Shown piece after piece: positions 9,184-18,157 of a stretch of 43,445 bases of DNA. The notes below the pieces were generated by a model, which saw nothing but the letters and a program-made list of their open reading frames with translations, was not told where the DNA came from and searched no databases. Both the position numbers and the translations under genes were made by a program. The stretch spans positions 1 through 43,445 of the forward strand of contig JAJYIR010000021.1 of the NCBI GenBank assembly GCA_021789935.1, given 5' to 3'. Within the stretch, counting starts at the first letter, position 1. The number at the start of each line of letters is the position of its first letter. Origin of the DNA: Nitrospirota bacterium. Its GTDB lineage: Bacteria; Nitrospirota; Thermodesulfovibrionia; Thermodesulfovibrionales; JdFR-88.

Positions 9184-10932
9184 TCAGTATTCGCGTTTGC
9201 GGAGAGGGAAACCCGCTATGGAGACCGGCCTGTAACTGAACTCTATATTGCCCTCCGTTTTGAAGGCACCCGCCTTTTTGAAGGCAAACGTATGTTTCAG
9301 CCAGTTTTTGTCATCTCTTTCCGGATAGTCCTCACGGCTGTGCGCCCCCCTTGATTCCTTTCTCTGAACGGCGCTGCTTACTATAACCTCTGCCAGGTCT
9401 ATGAGGCGGCCAAGCTCAATAGCCTCAAGGACTTCGGTATTGAACCTTTTGCCTCTGTCCGTAATCGCGATATGCTTTGCCCTCTCCTTTAATTCCTTTA
9501 TGCCTTCGAGGGCCGCCTTCAGCCCGGCCTCGTTTCTGAACACTGAGCACCTGCCCATCATCAGCTCCTGAAGGTCCTTTCTCACGGCCCCGGTCTTTTC
9601 ATCTCCCCGTCTTCTCAATATTTCGGAGACCGTATTTTTTGCGGGCCCCAGGACCTCTTCGCTTTCAGCCGCGGCTTCCACCATGAAAATATCCTTCATT
9701 TTCCCGGCAGCCTCTCCCGCCCTTCTGCCGAACACAACGGTGTCCAGAAGGGAGTTGCATCCGAGCCTGTTTGCCCCGTGCACGGAAACGCAGGCACACT
9801 CCCCTGCGGCGAAAAGCCCAAGTGTTGTCTCGCCTGCTTCATTTTTCATCACCCTTCCACCCTGGTCCGTGGGTATGCCTCCCATGGCATAATGGGCGGT
9901 GGGGACAACGGGGATGGGCGCAACGGAGGGGTCCACCCCCATATATATCCTGCAAAAATTCATTATCTCAGGGAGCCTTTCGGACAGGGTTTTTTCAGGT
10001 ATGGCCCTCAAGTCCAGGTATACAAAATCCCTTTCTCCCACACCCCTGCCTTCCCTTATCTCGGTGGTTATCGCCCTGGATACCATGTCTCTCGGGGCCA
10101 GGTCCTTTATGTGCGGGGCGTACCGCTCCATGAACCGCTCTCCCTTGCCGTTTACAAGCACCCCGCCTTCCCCTCTTGCGCCTTCGGTAACGAGTATACC
10201 GAGCCCGTAGAGGCCCGTGGGATGGAACTGGAAAAATTCCATGTCCTCAAGTGGAAGGCCTTTCTCAAGGAGGATGCCGGGCAGGTCGCCCGTGCTTTGT
10301 ATGGCATTGGATGTCGTCCTGAAGACCCTTCCGTAGCCGCCGGTTGCAAGGATGGTCGCGCAGGCACTGAAGGCGCATATCTCCCCTGTCCTTATCTCCA
10401 TGGCGGCGGCGCCAAGGCACCTGTCCCCCTCCATCATGATATCGAGAACATGGAACTCCGGGAAAAATTTTATGCCCCGCCTCTGGCTTTGCTCATAAAG
10501 TGTGGTGACTATGGCCAGGCCTGTCCTGTCCGCGCAGTAGCAGGCCCTTCTCACCGGGGCCGCGCCGAATTCTTTTGTATGCCCGCCGAAACGTCTTTGC
10601 GCTATCTTTCCCCCGGGCGTCCGGGAAAAAGGCACGCCCATGTGTTCAAGCCCGATAACGGTCTTTACGGCAGCCTCGCACATGGTCCTTACGGCATCCT
10701 GGTCCGCCAGGTAGTCGCTGCCTTTTATGGTGTCGTAGACGTGCCATTCGGGCGAGTCCGGATCTTCGTTGCCCAGTGCGGCGGCTATTCCGCCCTGGGC
10801 GGCGGAGGAGTGGCATCTGGTGGGATAGAGTTTCGCGATGACGGCCACGCTTCCGTGTCTGGAAGCCTCAATGGCCGCCGACAGGCCCGCAAGCCCGGAG
10901 CCGATTACCAGAGTGTCAAAACGGTGGAGCAT
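9184..10932 (-). CDS. sdhA: succinate dehydrogenase/fumarate reductase flavoprotein subunit
   Basis: A 582-residue catalytic subunit. The N-terminal FAD site reads GSGLAGLSAAIEA. The His in TRCHSSAAQGGIAAA is at the position that covalently binds FAD. HPTG, RMVSRAI-like REMVSRAITTEI context (here RDMVSRAI), and the capping and C-terminal regions VPTAHYAMGG and VHGANRLGCNSLLD are also seen. It interconverts succinate and fumarate; the direction in vivo is not decidable from sequence. It is the first gene of the minus-strand sdhABCD operon, separated from the cobamide operon by an intrinsic terminator. Confidence 0.96.
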   Translation of the reverse strand: MLHRFDTLVIGSGLAGLSAAIEASRHGSVAVIAKLYPTRCHSSAAQGGIAAALGNEDPDSPEWHVYDTIKGSDYLADQDAVRTMCEAAVKTVIGLEHMGVPFSRTPGGKIAQRRFGGHTKEFGAAPVRRACYCADRTGLAIVTTLYEQSQRRGIKFFPEFHVLDIMMEGDRCLGAAAMEIRTGEICAFSACATILATGGYGRVFRTTSNAIQSTGDLPGILLEKGLPLEDMEFFQFHPTGLYGLGILVTEGARGEGGVLVNGKGERFMERYAPHIKDLAPRDMVSRAITTEIREGRGVGERDFVYLDLRAIPEKTLSERLPEIMNFCRIYMGVDPSVAPIPVVPTAHYAMGGIPTDQGGRVMKNEAGETTLGLFAAGECACVSVHGANRLGCNSLLDTVVFGRRAGEAAGKMKDIFMVEAAAESEEVLGPAKNTVSEILRRRGDEKTGAVRKDLQELMMGRCSVFRNEAGLKAALEGIKELKERAKHIAITDRGKRFNTEVLEAIELGRLIDLAEVIVSSAVQRKESRGAHSREDYPERDDKNWLKHTFAFKKAGAFKTEGNIEFSYRPVSIAGFPLRKREY

Positions 10933-11005
10933 TTGGACTATTTTACATGAAAAATAAAATCCCTTAGTTTTATTGAAATTAACGGATTTTACGCCAGATG
11001 TCCGT

Positions 11006-11039
11006 AAAAAAAGCCCTCTACAGGCCGGACATGGAGGGC
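11006..11039 (-). terminator. intrinsic terminator at the end of the cobamide lower-ligand operon
   Basis: On the minus strand a 6-bp stem (GCCCTC 11039-11034 with GAGGGC 11018-11013) is followed at once by seven T residues (11012-11006). The stem overlaps the cobS stop codon. It should end the bza-cobT-cobS transcript and make sdhABCD an independent unit. Confidence 0.7.
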
Positions 11040-11869
11040 AGCAGACGGAGCCACAAAAGGGCGGTAATCAAAAACGCTATCTCGGCCGCTTCCGTTATAG
11101 CGCCCAGATGGTCTCCCGTAAGCCCGCCAAAATTTCTGGTCAAAACCCTAAGGGCGGCCCGGACCGCCGCATAGAGGAAGGCAAGGAGGAACAGGAACAG
11201 GTAAACCCGTGAAGCATTAAGGGCCGGCCCGCCATGCGCAAGCGAAAGCAGGCCGAAAACGGTTAAATAGAGGCATGCCAGCAAAAAAGAGGCAAACGCA
11301 ACATCCCCGCCCCCCGTGTTACCTATGAATATCCGGCCCAGCCCGTCTTTCCTGGCTGGCTTTCCATGGAACATTGCGGGTACAGTCGCCCATTTGGAAA
11401 AGGCGGGCATCATGAAAAGCAGGGCGAAGGCAGCCCATCCGGCAAGATGGCCGGCCATCCCGATCAGGCCGCTTACAAGAACGAACTTAAGCAGAATGGA
11501 CACTGTGATCGCTATTGCCCCCATCGCGCCCACATGGCTGTCTTTCATTATTTGAAGCCTCTTTTCCCTGTCCGCTTCCGGGTCTCCGCAGGACTTGACG
11601 GATAGGGCGTCCACCGTGTCCGCCAGACCGTCCAGGTCAAACCCCCCGCTTGCAATTATATAAACGGCAAGCGCGAGGGCGCCCGCGGTATGGCGGTCAA
11701 AAAAATGCGCAAAAACAATCGCGGGCAAGGCAAGTAAAAATCCTTGCGCCGCTCCCGCCAGGGGGAAAAAAGGAACGCTCCCGGCCATGTCTTTTTCAGA
11801 GACGCCGCTGCTTATTTTTACCGGCAATACCGTGTGAAACTGGACCGCGAGCAGTATCCGTTTAAGCAA
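11018..11869 (-). CDS. cobS: adenosylcobinamide-GDP ribazoletransferase (cobalamin synthase)
   Basis: A 283-residue polytopic membrane enzyme that joins adenosylcobinamide-GDP to alpha-ribazole or its phosphate, the last step of nucleotide-loop assembly. The signature GGFDLDGLADTVDAL is present with its metal-binding Asp residues, followed by MKDSHVGAMGAI. About seven hydrophobic helices are visible. The gene lies 12 bases downstream of cobT as the last member of the riboswitch-controlled operon, so it acts on whatever benzimidazole the upstream genes make. Confidence 0.95.
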   Translation of the reverse strand: MLKRILLAVQFHTVLPVKISSGVSEKDMAGSVPFFPLAGAAQGFLLALPAIVFAHFFDRHTAGALALAVYIIASGGFDLDGLADTVDALSVKSCGDPEADREKRLQIMKDSHVGAMGAIAITVSILLKFVLVSGLIGMAGHLAGWAAFALLFMMPAFSKWATVPAMFHGKPARKDGLGRIFIGNTGGGDVAFASFLLACLYLTVFGLLSLAHGGPALNASRVYLFLFLLAFLYAAVRAALRVLTRNFGGLTGDHLGAITEAAEIAFLITALLWLRLLPSMSGL

Positions 11870-11881
11870 AAAATCCGCCTC

Positions 11882-12943
11882 CTAATTTAATATCTCATCA
11901 GAGACGCCGGCCTCTTTGAAGGTCGCCATTTCCAGGTATATCTTGAGCCCGGCCTCTATAAGCCCCATTCCAAGCGCCGCGCCCGTCCCTTCGCCAAGGC
12001 GCAGCCCCAGGTCCATGACCGGGACAAGCCCCATTTTTTCAAGCATTGCGCGATGGCCCGCCTCTACCGAGTTGTGGGAGGCGAACATATAGTCCGCCGT
12101 GGCAGGCTGCAGGGTGTAGGCAATGAGCGCCCCCGCCGTGGATATGAACCCGTCTATCACCACGGGCACCCTGTTTGACGCAGCTCCAAGCACCAGCCCG
12201 GCAATGCCGCCTATCTCCGCACCGCCCACCTTTGAAAGCACATCGAGCGCGTCCCTCGCATCGGGGGCGTTCAGCCTTATCGCCTCCTCGATTACCTTTA
12301 TTTTTCTTTCCAGTGAACTGTCCGTAATGCCTGTGCCCTTCCCTGTGACCCTGGAGACTTCCCTGCCCGTCAGTACAGCCGCTATGGCGCTTGAGGGGGT
12401 TGTATTGCCTATGCCCATATCGCCCGTGCCAAAAAGCCCGTACCCTTTTTTGGCAAACCTGTCTGCAAGCCTGATGCCGGCCTCGATGCTTTTAACCGCC
12501 TCGGAGCGCGTCATCGCGGGGCCCTTGGTGAAATTCCTGGTCCCCTTTACCACCTTGGCATCCACCAGGCCCTTCTTTTTCCCGAAATCATGGTTTACGC
12601 CCATGTCTATAACCACAACCTTTGCCCCCGCGTGGCGGGCAAGCACGTTTATCCCGGCCCCGCCCTCAAGGAAGTTATGGACCATCTGCACCGTCACTTC
12701 ACCAGGATATGCGGAAACGCCTTCATCCACCACGCCGTGGTCCCCAGCGAAGGTGAATATCACCTTTTTGCCTGGGGCAGGCGAAGCGTCTTCCGCTATG
12801 GCGACAAGCCTTTCCGCGAACTCTTCCAGCCTGCCAAGGCTTCCTGGCGGCTTTGTGAGGTTGTCCAGGCGCTTCTTTGCGATCAGGAACCATCGCCGGT
12901 CTAAGGGTTTTATCTTTTCCAGCGTTGCCTTAAGCAATTTCAT
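11882..12943 (-). CDS. cobT: nicotinate-nucleotide:benzimidazole phosphoribosyltransferase
   Basis: A 353-residue enzyme of normal family length. It transfers phosphoribose from nicotinate mononucleotide to the lower-ligand base. Visible motifs are [66 protein letters not shown], and [11 protein letters not shown] with the presumed catalytic Glu. Start and stop overlap the radical SAM gene by four bases (ATGA). Its position directly after the benzimidazole-modifying genes indicates that it activates their product. Confidence 0.96.
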   Translation of the reverse strand: MKLLKATLEKIKPLDRRWFLIAKKRLDNLTKPPGSLGRLEEFAERLVAIAEDASPAPGKKVIFTFAGDHGVVDEGVSAYPGEVTVQMVHNFLEGGAGINVLARHAGAKVVVIDMGVNHDFGKKKGLVDAKVVKGTRNFTKGPAMTRSEAVKSIEAGIRLADRFAKKGYGLFGTGDMGIGNTTPSSAIAAVLTGREVSRVTGKGTGITDSSLERKIKVIEEAIRLNAPDARDALDVLSKVGGAEIGGIAGLVLGAASNRVPVVIDGFISTAGALIAYTLQPATADYMFASHNSVEAGHRAMLEKMGLVPVMDLGLRLGEGTGAALGMGLIEAGLKIYLEMATFKEAGVSDEILN

Positions 12944-14490
12944 TTATGGCCTTCTCCTTTCATTTTCAAAAATATTCCCTCGTACGCCTCCGGCAAAAGT
13001 CTTAGTATCTCATTTTCTGCCTGGGCGGCAAGTTCCTCCGCCTTCTCAGTGCCCAGCCTTTCGCCGGACATGAGTCTTGCAAGGGAAGATTCAAAAAGCC
13101 CCACAAAAAACCCGTTTATCTCCCTGTATTTCTCCTCCGCCCCGGGCGGCGCAAAAACCCTTCCGCTCCATATGCCGTCCATCCGCGCAAAAAGGAAGTT
13201 TGCAGCTCTCCGCATAAGAAAAGCCAGATCTCCGACTTCAGGCATGCTGAAGTGTGTTACCGCCTCATATGGCTGCGTTTCGCCTTTCCGCTCACCGGAG
13301 GCATTAGCTGCGTATGCCTTTGTGCCTTTTAGCAGTATCTGGTGGTGGTTGAGCACGTTTGCCGTGACCGGAAGGTTTTCAAGGAGCCTGTTTCTTTTCA
13401 GGAACTCGAAATTTGCCCTCAGGTCTTCGAGCGTGGAGCCGGGCTCGAACATAATGAAGCCGATGTTGGGCTCAATGCCGTGCCGCCTCAGGACCTTAAT
13501 GGCTTCTTCGCCTTCCCTCACGGTAGTCATCTTTCCCATTCGTTTGAGGGATTCGTCCCTGCCGCTTTCAAGTCCCACAAGTATTTGCCTCAACCCGGCC
13601 CCGGCCAGTGCGCTGATGGAGGCCTCCTTAATATCGTTTACACGGGCCTCAATACCGAAACGAATATTTCGCTGCCCCATCAGGGAGGCCAGGCGCAGTG
13701 CCCGGTCCTGTCCGCCGGCCCCGGGGCCAAAGAAATTGGGGTCCGTAAAATAGAAATCCCGGGTAAAAACCTCGTTTTCAGCGATTATGCAGTCTATCTC
13801 CTCTACTATGTTTTCGGGGCTTCTGCCGCGCCATCTGCCGCCAAAGGAGCTTAGATGGCAGAAGGTGCAATGCCCGTAGCACCCGCGGCTTCCAAGCAGG
13901 TTCACCTCCGGAAGCCGCCGCATTGCGGAGGTGCGGAGGGGGAATGGAAGCGTGTCAAGGTCTTCTGCTGTCTCCGGCTTTAAAAAGCTTCCGTCCGGGC
14001 ACCCGCCGTCCCCGGCCATTGCGAGCCCCGGAATGTCTTTGTTTTTAATGTGCCGCCCGGAGGAAATCGCCCGCGCCAGGCTTTTGAACGTAAGCTCCGG
14101 TTCGCCAAGAAGGACGCCATCCACTGACGGGAAAATAACAGGGATGTCCATGAAGGCAAACGTGGGGTAGTACCCGTAGGCCGCTATAAAGCGAGGCCGG
14201 CATTCCTCTTTTATCTCCGAGAGAAATTGGGCAAGTGCCCTGTCTTCTCCCCAGTGATATACCATGTGCGCGCCGATGATGTCCGGCGCGAATGCCCGCA
14301 CCCTGTTTTTGATGTCCTCGTAAGACAGCCCCTCCAGATACCCCTCTACTATCTCCACCTCATGCCCTTCTTTTAAAAGCAGGGCGGCCACACAGCCCGA
14401 AAGAAGGCATGAGGAAAGGGGGGTGTTCGCGATGTCGTTGCACCGCTCGGGCATCCTGGCCCTCGGGTGCTCAAGGAGGAGTATCTTCAT
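12940..14490 (-). CDS. B12-binding radical SAM protein, BzaD/BzaE-type candidate
   Basis: Product begins [18 protein letters not shown]. Residues about 1-135 form a cobalamin-binding-type Rossmann domain. The radical SAM cluster motif follows as [13 protein letters not shown] (CX3CX2C), and [15 protein letters not shown] is typical of the barrel. About 516 residues from the ATG at 14490, which has AAGG upstream; an ATG at 14520 is possible but has no ribosome-binding site. Cobalamin-dependent radical SAM enzymes BzaD and BzaE methylate or remodel the benzimidazole ring in anaerobic lower-ligand synthesis. Position between a BzaC-like gene and cobT supports that role, but D versus E cannot be told apart here. 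Confidence 0.8.
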   Translation of the reverse strand: MKILLLEHPRARMPERCNDIANTPLSSCLLSGCVAALLLKEGHEVEIVEGYLEGLSYEDIKNRVRAFAPDIIGAHMVYHWGEDRALAQFLSEIKEECRPRFIAAYGYYPTFAFMDIPVIFPSVDGVLLGEPELTFKSLARAISSGRHIKNKDIPGLAMAGDGGCPDGSFLKPETAEDLDTLPFPLRTSAMRRLPEVNLLGSRGCYGHCTFCHLSSFGGRWRGRSPENIVEEIDCIIAENEVFTRDFYFTDPNFFGPGAGGQDRALRLASLMGQRNIRFGIEARVNDIKEASISALAGAGLRQILVGLESGRDESLKRMGKMTTVREGEEAIKVLRRHGIEPNIGFIMFEPGSTLEDLRANFEFLKRNRLLENLPVTANVLNHHQILLKGTKAYAANASGERKGETQPYEAVTHFSMPEVGDLAFLMRRAANFLFARMDGIWSGRVFAPPGAEEKYREINGFFVGLFESSLARLMSGERLGTEKAEELAAQAENEILRLLPEAYEGIFLKMKGEGHK

Positions 14491-14529
14491 TGGACAGGAC
14501 CTTTTTTTTAACGCACGCATGCCGCTGAT

Positions 14530-16233
14530 TTAATCCAGAAGGAGCAGGGCGAAATATTTCACATATTCTCCGTAAGGGTCCCTGCCGCTTAGTGTTTTTA
14601 ATCTGATGCCGGCCCTTTTTGCGGTCTCGAAGACATCAATGCCGGCCCCTTCCATCGAGGGACGGATGTTTTCACGCTTTTTTCCGCATTTTTTCCGGCA
14701 TGAGGGGCAAAGGGAGCAGGGCCCCGCCCAGTATGAAAACGCCTTGTAAAAACCGGAGAGGAATGCCTCTTTTTCCGCCTGGAGGACTTTTAGCTGGAAC
14801 TCCCTTGCCGGCGGCTCCCCTTCAAGAAGCAAAGCCGTCTTGCAGTCCCTTATAAGGTTTTTTGTCTCTTCGTGCAGGGGGGCATGGGGCGGGCAGAGGG
14901 GTTTTTCCCCGTAATGGCCGCACCCGTGACGGCATTTTAATTGCGTCCATCCCGGCACGTGGATATCGTTTGCGCTTATGGGGACGGCCCTTCTGAAACC
15001 AAGGGCAAGGAGCCTGCCTGCGAGGGCCGCCGTTTTGTCCAGGCAGAGCTTTTGCAGCGTCTCCGGTTTTTTTGAGGCCATCAGGAGAGCCGTGTCCGAT
15101 TCCAGGGGGGCGAGTTCAGAAAAATAAAACCCCGCCTCCTTCATCTCCTTTTTAAGAGCGGAGCAGGAGAAGACCCTGCCGTTAAAGGTGTTTATGAACA
15201 TGTTGAGATCAAAGAGGGCGGCCTTTTCCGGACGGTGCTCAAGGAAGAAATCATGGACAAGCAACAGGCCGTCAGCGGAGAGGCACCGCGAGGCGTTTTC
15301 AAGGATGTGCGCCAGTTCCTTTTGGGAATAGACATGTATGATATTTGAGAGGACTATGAGGTTGAACCGTCCACCCTCATACGGCCATGGTTCAAGCATG
15401 TTGGCTGGGCACAGGTTTTTGGTTTTTGTACCTGCTTCTTTTTGTCCTGCCCCTTTTTTCCCTTTCTCAGACATTCCCTCCCGGGCCTTTGACATCTTCT
15501 TCCGGGCGATATCTATCACCTCTGGCAGGTCCATAAGCGTTGCCTTTAATGACGGAGCGTGCTCCAAAAAACCCTCGGCGATCGCACCGGAGCCGCATCC
15601 GGCATCGAGCATTTCCCCTTCAAGCGGGAAGGAACCCAGAAAAGGGAGGATCTCTTTTGCCTTTGCCCTGGCAACCCCGTCCATCGCATTTATATATTTC
15701 CGCCTTCGGCCCTCCAGCTTTTTTTCTTCGCAGGGGGGTAGAAAATCCTTCCTGCCCCCTTTTTTAAGGCAGCCCTTGAGGCCGGCCCAAGGTCCGCATA
15801 GCTCTTTCCGCCACAAGACGGAGTCCCCGAGATAACCCTCCTTCCCGGAAACCAGGTAGCGGCCGGATGCCTTCGAATTAAAATAAAATGCACCTCCGTC
15901 CGGGCCATCCGCCTTGTTGACCAGTCCTGTCCGGCATAGCGCCCTTAAAAATCTCTCCAGCGCCGCTTTTTTTATGAGCAATCTCCGGGATAAATTCTCC
16001 AGGGACATGCCTTGCGGGTCCAGCAAAGAAAACACGCCAAGCTCCACCGCGGCAAACAGCGTCTCCGAATACCAGTAAGCGGTTGCAAGGTCCTCAATGT
16101 GCTGGAAACCGGCATCCTGGGGGTCGTGTTCCGCCACGGGGATGGTTTTCCTCACGGGCGGCGGGACGCCGTTTGCCTGCCGCTTGGCCCGCCCCGTTGC
16201 GCCTGCCATGGAGGTTTTTGCCGGAAAAGTCAT
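14530..16233 (-). CDS. BzaC-like O-methyltransferase fused to a DUF2284 metal-binding domain
   Basis: 567 residues. Residues about 45-120 are a winged-helix dimerisation domain (YWYSETLFAAVELGVFSLL). Residues about 180-385 are a SAM methyltransferase of the Methyltransf_2 type, with LDAGCGSGAIAEGFL, LMDLPEVIDIA, LSNIIHVYS and LLVHDFFLE. Residues about 400-567 match DUF2284: KCRHGCGHYGEKPLCPPHAP, then GPCSLCPSCRKKCG and RPSMEGAGIDVFETAKRAG, many cysteines suggesting a metal or Fe-S site. BzaC O-methylates 5-hydroxybenzimidazole in known pathways. The gene starts 3 bases after bzaF, supporting the same role. The function of the DUF2284 half is unknown. Confidence 0.82.
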   Translation of the reverse strand: MTFPAKTSMAGATGRAKRQANGVPPPVRKTIPVAEHDPQDAGFQHIEDLATAYWYSETLFAAVELGVFSLLDPQGMSLENLSRRLLIKKAALERFLRALCRTGLVNKADGPDGGAFYFNSKASGRYLVSGKEGYLGDSVLWRKELCGPWAGLKGCLKKGGRKDFLPPCEEKKLEGRRRKYINAMDGVARAKAKEILPFLGSFPLEGEMLDAGCGSGAIAEGFLEHAPSLKATLMDLPEVIDIARKKMSKAREGMSEKGKKGAGQKEAGTKTKNLCPANMLEPWPYEGGRFNLIVLSNIIHVYSQKELAHILENASRCLSADGLLLVHDFFLEHRPEKAALFDLNMFINTFNGRVFSCSALKKEMKEAGFYFSELAPLESDTALLMASKKPETLQKLCLDKTAALAGRLLALGFRRAVPISANDIHVPGWTQLKCRHGCGHYGEKPLCPPHAPLHEETKNLIRDCKTALLLEGEPPAREFQLKVLQAEKEAFLSGFYKAFSYWAGPCSLCPSCRKKCGKKRENIRPSMEGAGIDVFETAKRAGIRLKTLSGRDPYGEYVKYFALLLLD

Positions 16234-16236
16234 GTT

Positions 16237-17538
16237 TTATTTTTTATCGGAGTCCGCCATGTTTTTTTCAAACATGCCCCTCAGCATCTCGTTTGCGCAA
16301 AACCGGCCGCACATGGTGCAGGAGTGTTCGTCCCCGTCGCCCCTTTTTTTCTTTATCTCCAGCGCGCGTTCCGGGTCTATGGCCAGCCGGAACTGTGCAT
16401 CCCATTTCATGTCCCTTCTTGCCTTGGACATCTCTTTGTCCGCGTCCATCTTTTTGTGCTTTATCATGTCGCCAACATGGGCGGCAATCCTGGCCGCTAT
16501 CACGCCCTCCCGCACATCCTCCGGATAGGGCAGCCCAAGGTGTTCACTGGGGGTCACATAACAGATGAAGTCCGCCCCGTAGGAGGAGGAAAGCGCCGCC
16601 CCTATGGCGGCGGTTATGTGGTCGTAGCCCGGGGCGATGTCGGTAGTTATCGGGCCCAGCATGTAAAAAGGCGCCCCTCCGCTCATCTTCTTCTCCATTA
16701 TGATGTTGGCCTCTATCTCGTTTATCGGGATGTGCCCCGGGCCCTCCACCATCGTCTGGCAGCCTGCCTGTCTTCCCGTTTCGGCCAGTTCGCAGTTTAT
16801 GAGCAGTTCCTGTATCTGCACCCTGTCCGTGGAGTCATGGATGGCCCCGGCGCGGAACCCGTTTCCGAGACTAAGGACGGTGTCGTGCTTTTTAAGTATC
16901 TCCACCACGCGGTCAAAGTGCTCGTACAGGGGGTTTTCCATGTTGTTATGCTCCATCCATGCGACCATATAGGAACCTCCTTTTGAGACCAGACCTCCGT
17001 AGCGGTAGTGCTGGCGCCGCAGCATCTCGACCGTTTTCCTGTTGATGCCGCAATGGATGGCCATGAAGCCCACGCCTTCCTCGCACTGTTTTTCCGTGAT
17101 CTCGAACAGCAGCTCGGCCGGCATCTTGACCGCCGCGCCGTACTTTTCAATGGCGGCGGCAAAGGCCTCATAGAGCGGCACCGTGCCGATAGGCAGGGCC
17201 ACGGAGTCCATCACGGCCCGCCTTATGGTGGCTATGTCTCCGCCCACGCTCAGGTCCATAAGGGTATCGGCACCGTATTTTTCGGCAACCCGCGCCTTTT
17301 CCACCTCCATCTGCGCGTCCGCGATAGATGTGGATGTGCCTATGGAGGCGTTTACCTTTGTCCTGAGCCCCCTGCCAATCCCTGTTATTTTGCCCTTCCT
17401 GTGCAGGTTTGCCGGGACAACAGCCTGGCCCGCCGCCACGCGCTCTCTCAGTGTCTCCGCATCGATCCCCTCATCCTTCGCGACCGTCTTTATTTCCTCT
17501 GTCACCTCGCCCGTCAGGGCGCGTTCAAGCTGTGTCAT
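16237..17538 (-). CDS. bzaF: 5-hydroxybenzimidazole synthase, ThiC paralogue
   Basis: A 433-residue ThiC-superfamily radical SAM enzyme: GRGLRTKVNASIGTS, DLSVGGD, SKGGSYMVAWMEHNNMENPL, MVEGPGHIPINEIEANI, GPITTDIAPGYDHIT, YVTPSEHLGLP. The C-terminal cluster motif CTMCGRFC has CX2CX3C spacing, whereas the E. coli ThiC motif has CX2CX4C. ThiC proper makes thiamine pyrimidine; the BzaF branch converts aminoimidazole ribotide to 5-hydroxybenzimidazole. First gene behind a cobalamin riboswitch (not a TPP one) and followed by methyltransferase, radical SAM, cobT and cobS, it is very probably BzaF. AAGGAGGT provides a strong ribosome-binding site. Confidence 0.87.
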   Translation of the reverse strand: MTQLERALTGEVTEEIKTVAKDEGIDAETLRERVAAGQAVVPANLHRKGKITGIGRGLRTKVNASIGTSTSIADAQMEVEKARVAEKYGADTLMDLSVGGDIATIRRAVMDSVALPIGTVPLYEAFAAAIEKYGAAVKMPAELLFEITEKQCEEGVGFMAIHCGINRKTVEMLRRQHYRYGGLVSKGGSYMVAWMEHNNMENPLYEHFDRVVEILKKHDTVLSLGNGFRAGAIHDSTDRVQIQELLINCELAETGRQAGCQTMVEGPGHIPINEIEANIIMEKKMSGGAPFYMLGPITTDIAPGYDHITAAIGAALSSSYGADFICYVTPSEHLGLPYPEDVREGVIAARIAAHVGDMIKHKKMDADKEMSKARRDMKWDAQFRLAIDPERALEIKKKRGDGDEHSCTMCGRFCANEMLRGMFEKNMADSDKK

Positions 17539-17611
17539 TTCAAAAGACCTCCTTCCGAATGGAAAACGGATTTGTTTTTATTTTTTGCTTTTTGCTTTTT
17601 CAAAATAATAA

Positions 17612-17655
17612 AAGGTCCCCAAGGCGAAATCCTTTGCCTTCGCCTTGGGGACCTT
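17612..17655 (-). terminator. leader terminator between cobalamin riboswitch and bzaF
   Basis: A near-perfect inverted repeat: 17614-17628 pairs with 17639-17653 over 15 bp around a 10-nt loop. On the minus strand it is followed by TTTTATTATTTT. It lies about 75 nt downstream of the aptamer and about 75 nt before bzaF, the right place for a transcriptional expression platform. Confidence 0.85.
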
Positions 17656-17730
17656 CGTATTTTACCGTTTTTGACTTTGACTTCAAAAAAATTTCCTCCG
17701 CGGGAAACGGGCATAGCCCTTTTTTGGGTC

Positions 17731-17910
17731 CAGGCAGGTCTTCTGACTCAGGTTCTCCCTACTTGCCGGGCCTTCCCGGGGTCTTTTTCATGCCCCAGTG
17801 GCCAAAAGAATCGGCTTTCGTCCCCTTTACAGCGGCGGGACCGCTCCCGGTTTGGATCTCAAACGAGAAAAAATCCTTACGGGATTCCCTTTTAAGCCTT
17901 GCGGCGCCTG
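17731..17910 (-). ncRNA. cobalamin riboswitch
   Basis: On the minus strand the conserved blocks appear in order: P1 half CAGGC (17910-17906), AAAAGGGAAT, CCGGGAGCGGTCCCGCCGCT, GGGACGAAAGCC, GCCACTG, and the terminal GAACCTGAGTCAGAAGACC followed by P1' GCCTG (17735-17731). This is the textbook B12-box aptamer. It should repress the bza-cobT-cobS operon when an adenosylcobamide is abundant, together with the downstream leader terminator. Confidence 0.97.
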
Positions 17911-17934
17911 AACAACAACATATTTTCCACTTAC

Positions 17935-17964
17935 GTTATATACTTTGAACGCGGTTTTTGTCAA
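17935..17964 (-). promoter_or_regulatory. sigma70-type promoter of the cobamide operon
   Basis: On the minus strand TTGACA (17964-17959) is followed by overlapping -10 candidates TATATA (17942-17937, 16-nt spacer) and TATAAC (17940-17935, 18-nt spacer). The predicted transcript would start around 17928, just before the riboswitch. Confidence 0.75.
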
Positions 17965-18157
17965 TGGGACCGATTTTCAACTTTAAAGTTTTTCAACTCG
18001 CCTTCAGTCCCGAATCCGGTAGAGGACTGCTTTATGGGGCCTGCCCCCATGGGCATGGAGGTTTCTTTTTCTGTACCTTGCTGTGCGGATTTTCAGTGCC
18101 AGTCAAGAGCCTTTTGTTGCGGTCTATTTCTCTTTGTCAAAAAATGCTTAAAAACAA

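Noticed and set aside
16237-17538. Reading the ThiC-like gene as thiamine pyrimidine synthase
   Set aside because: It is under a cobalamin, not TPP, riboswitch and is followed by methyltransferase, B12-binding radical SAM, cobT and cobS genes.
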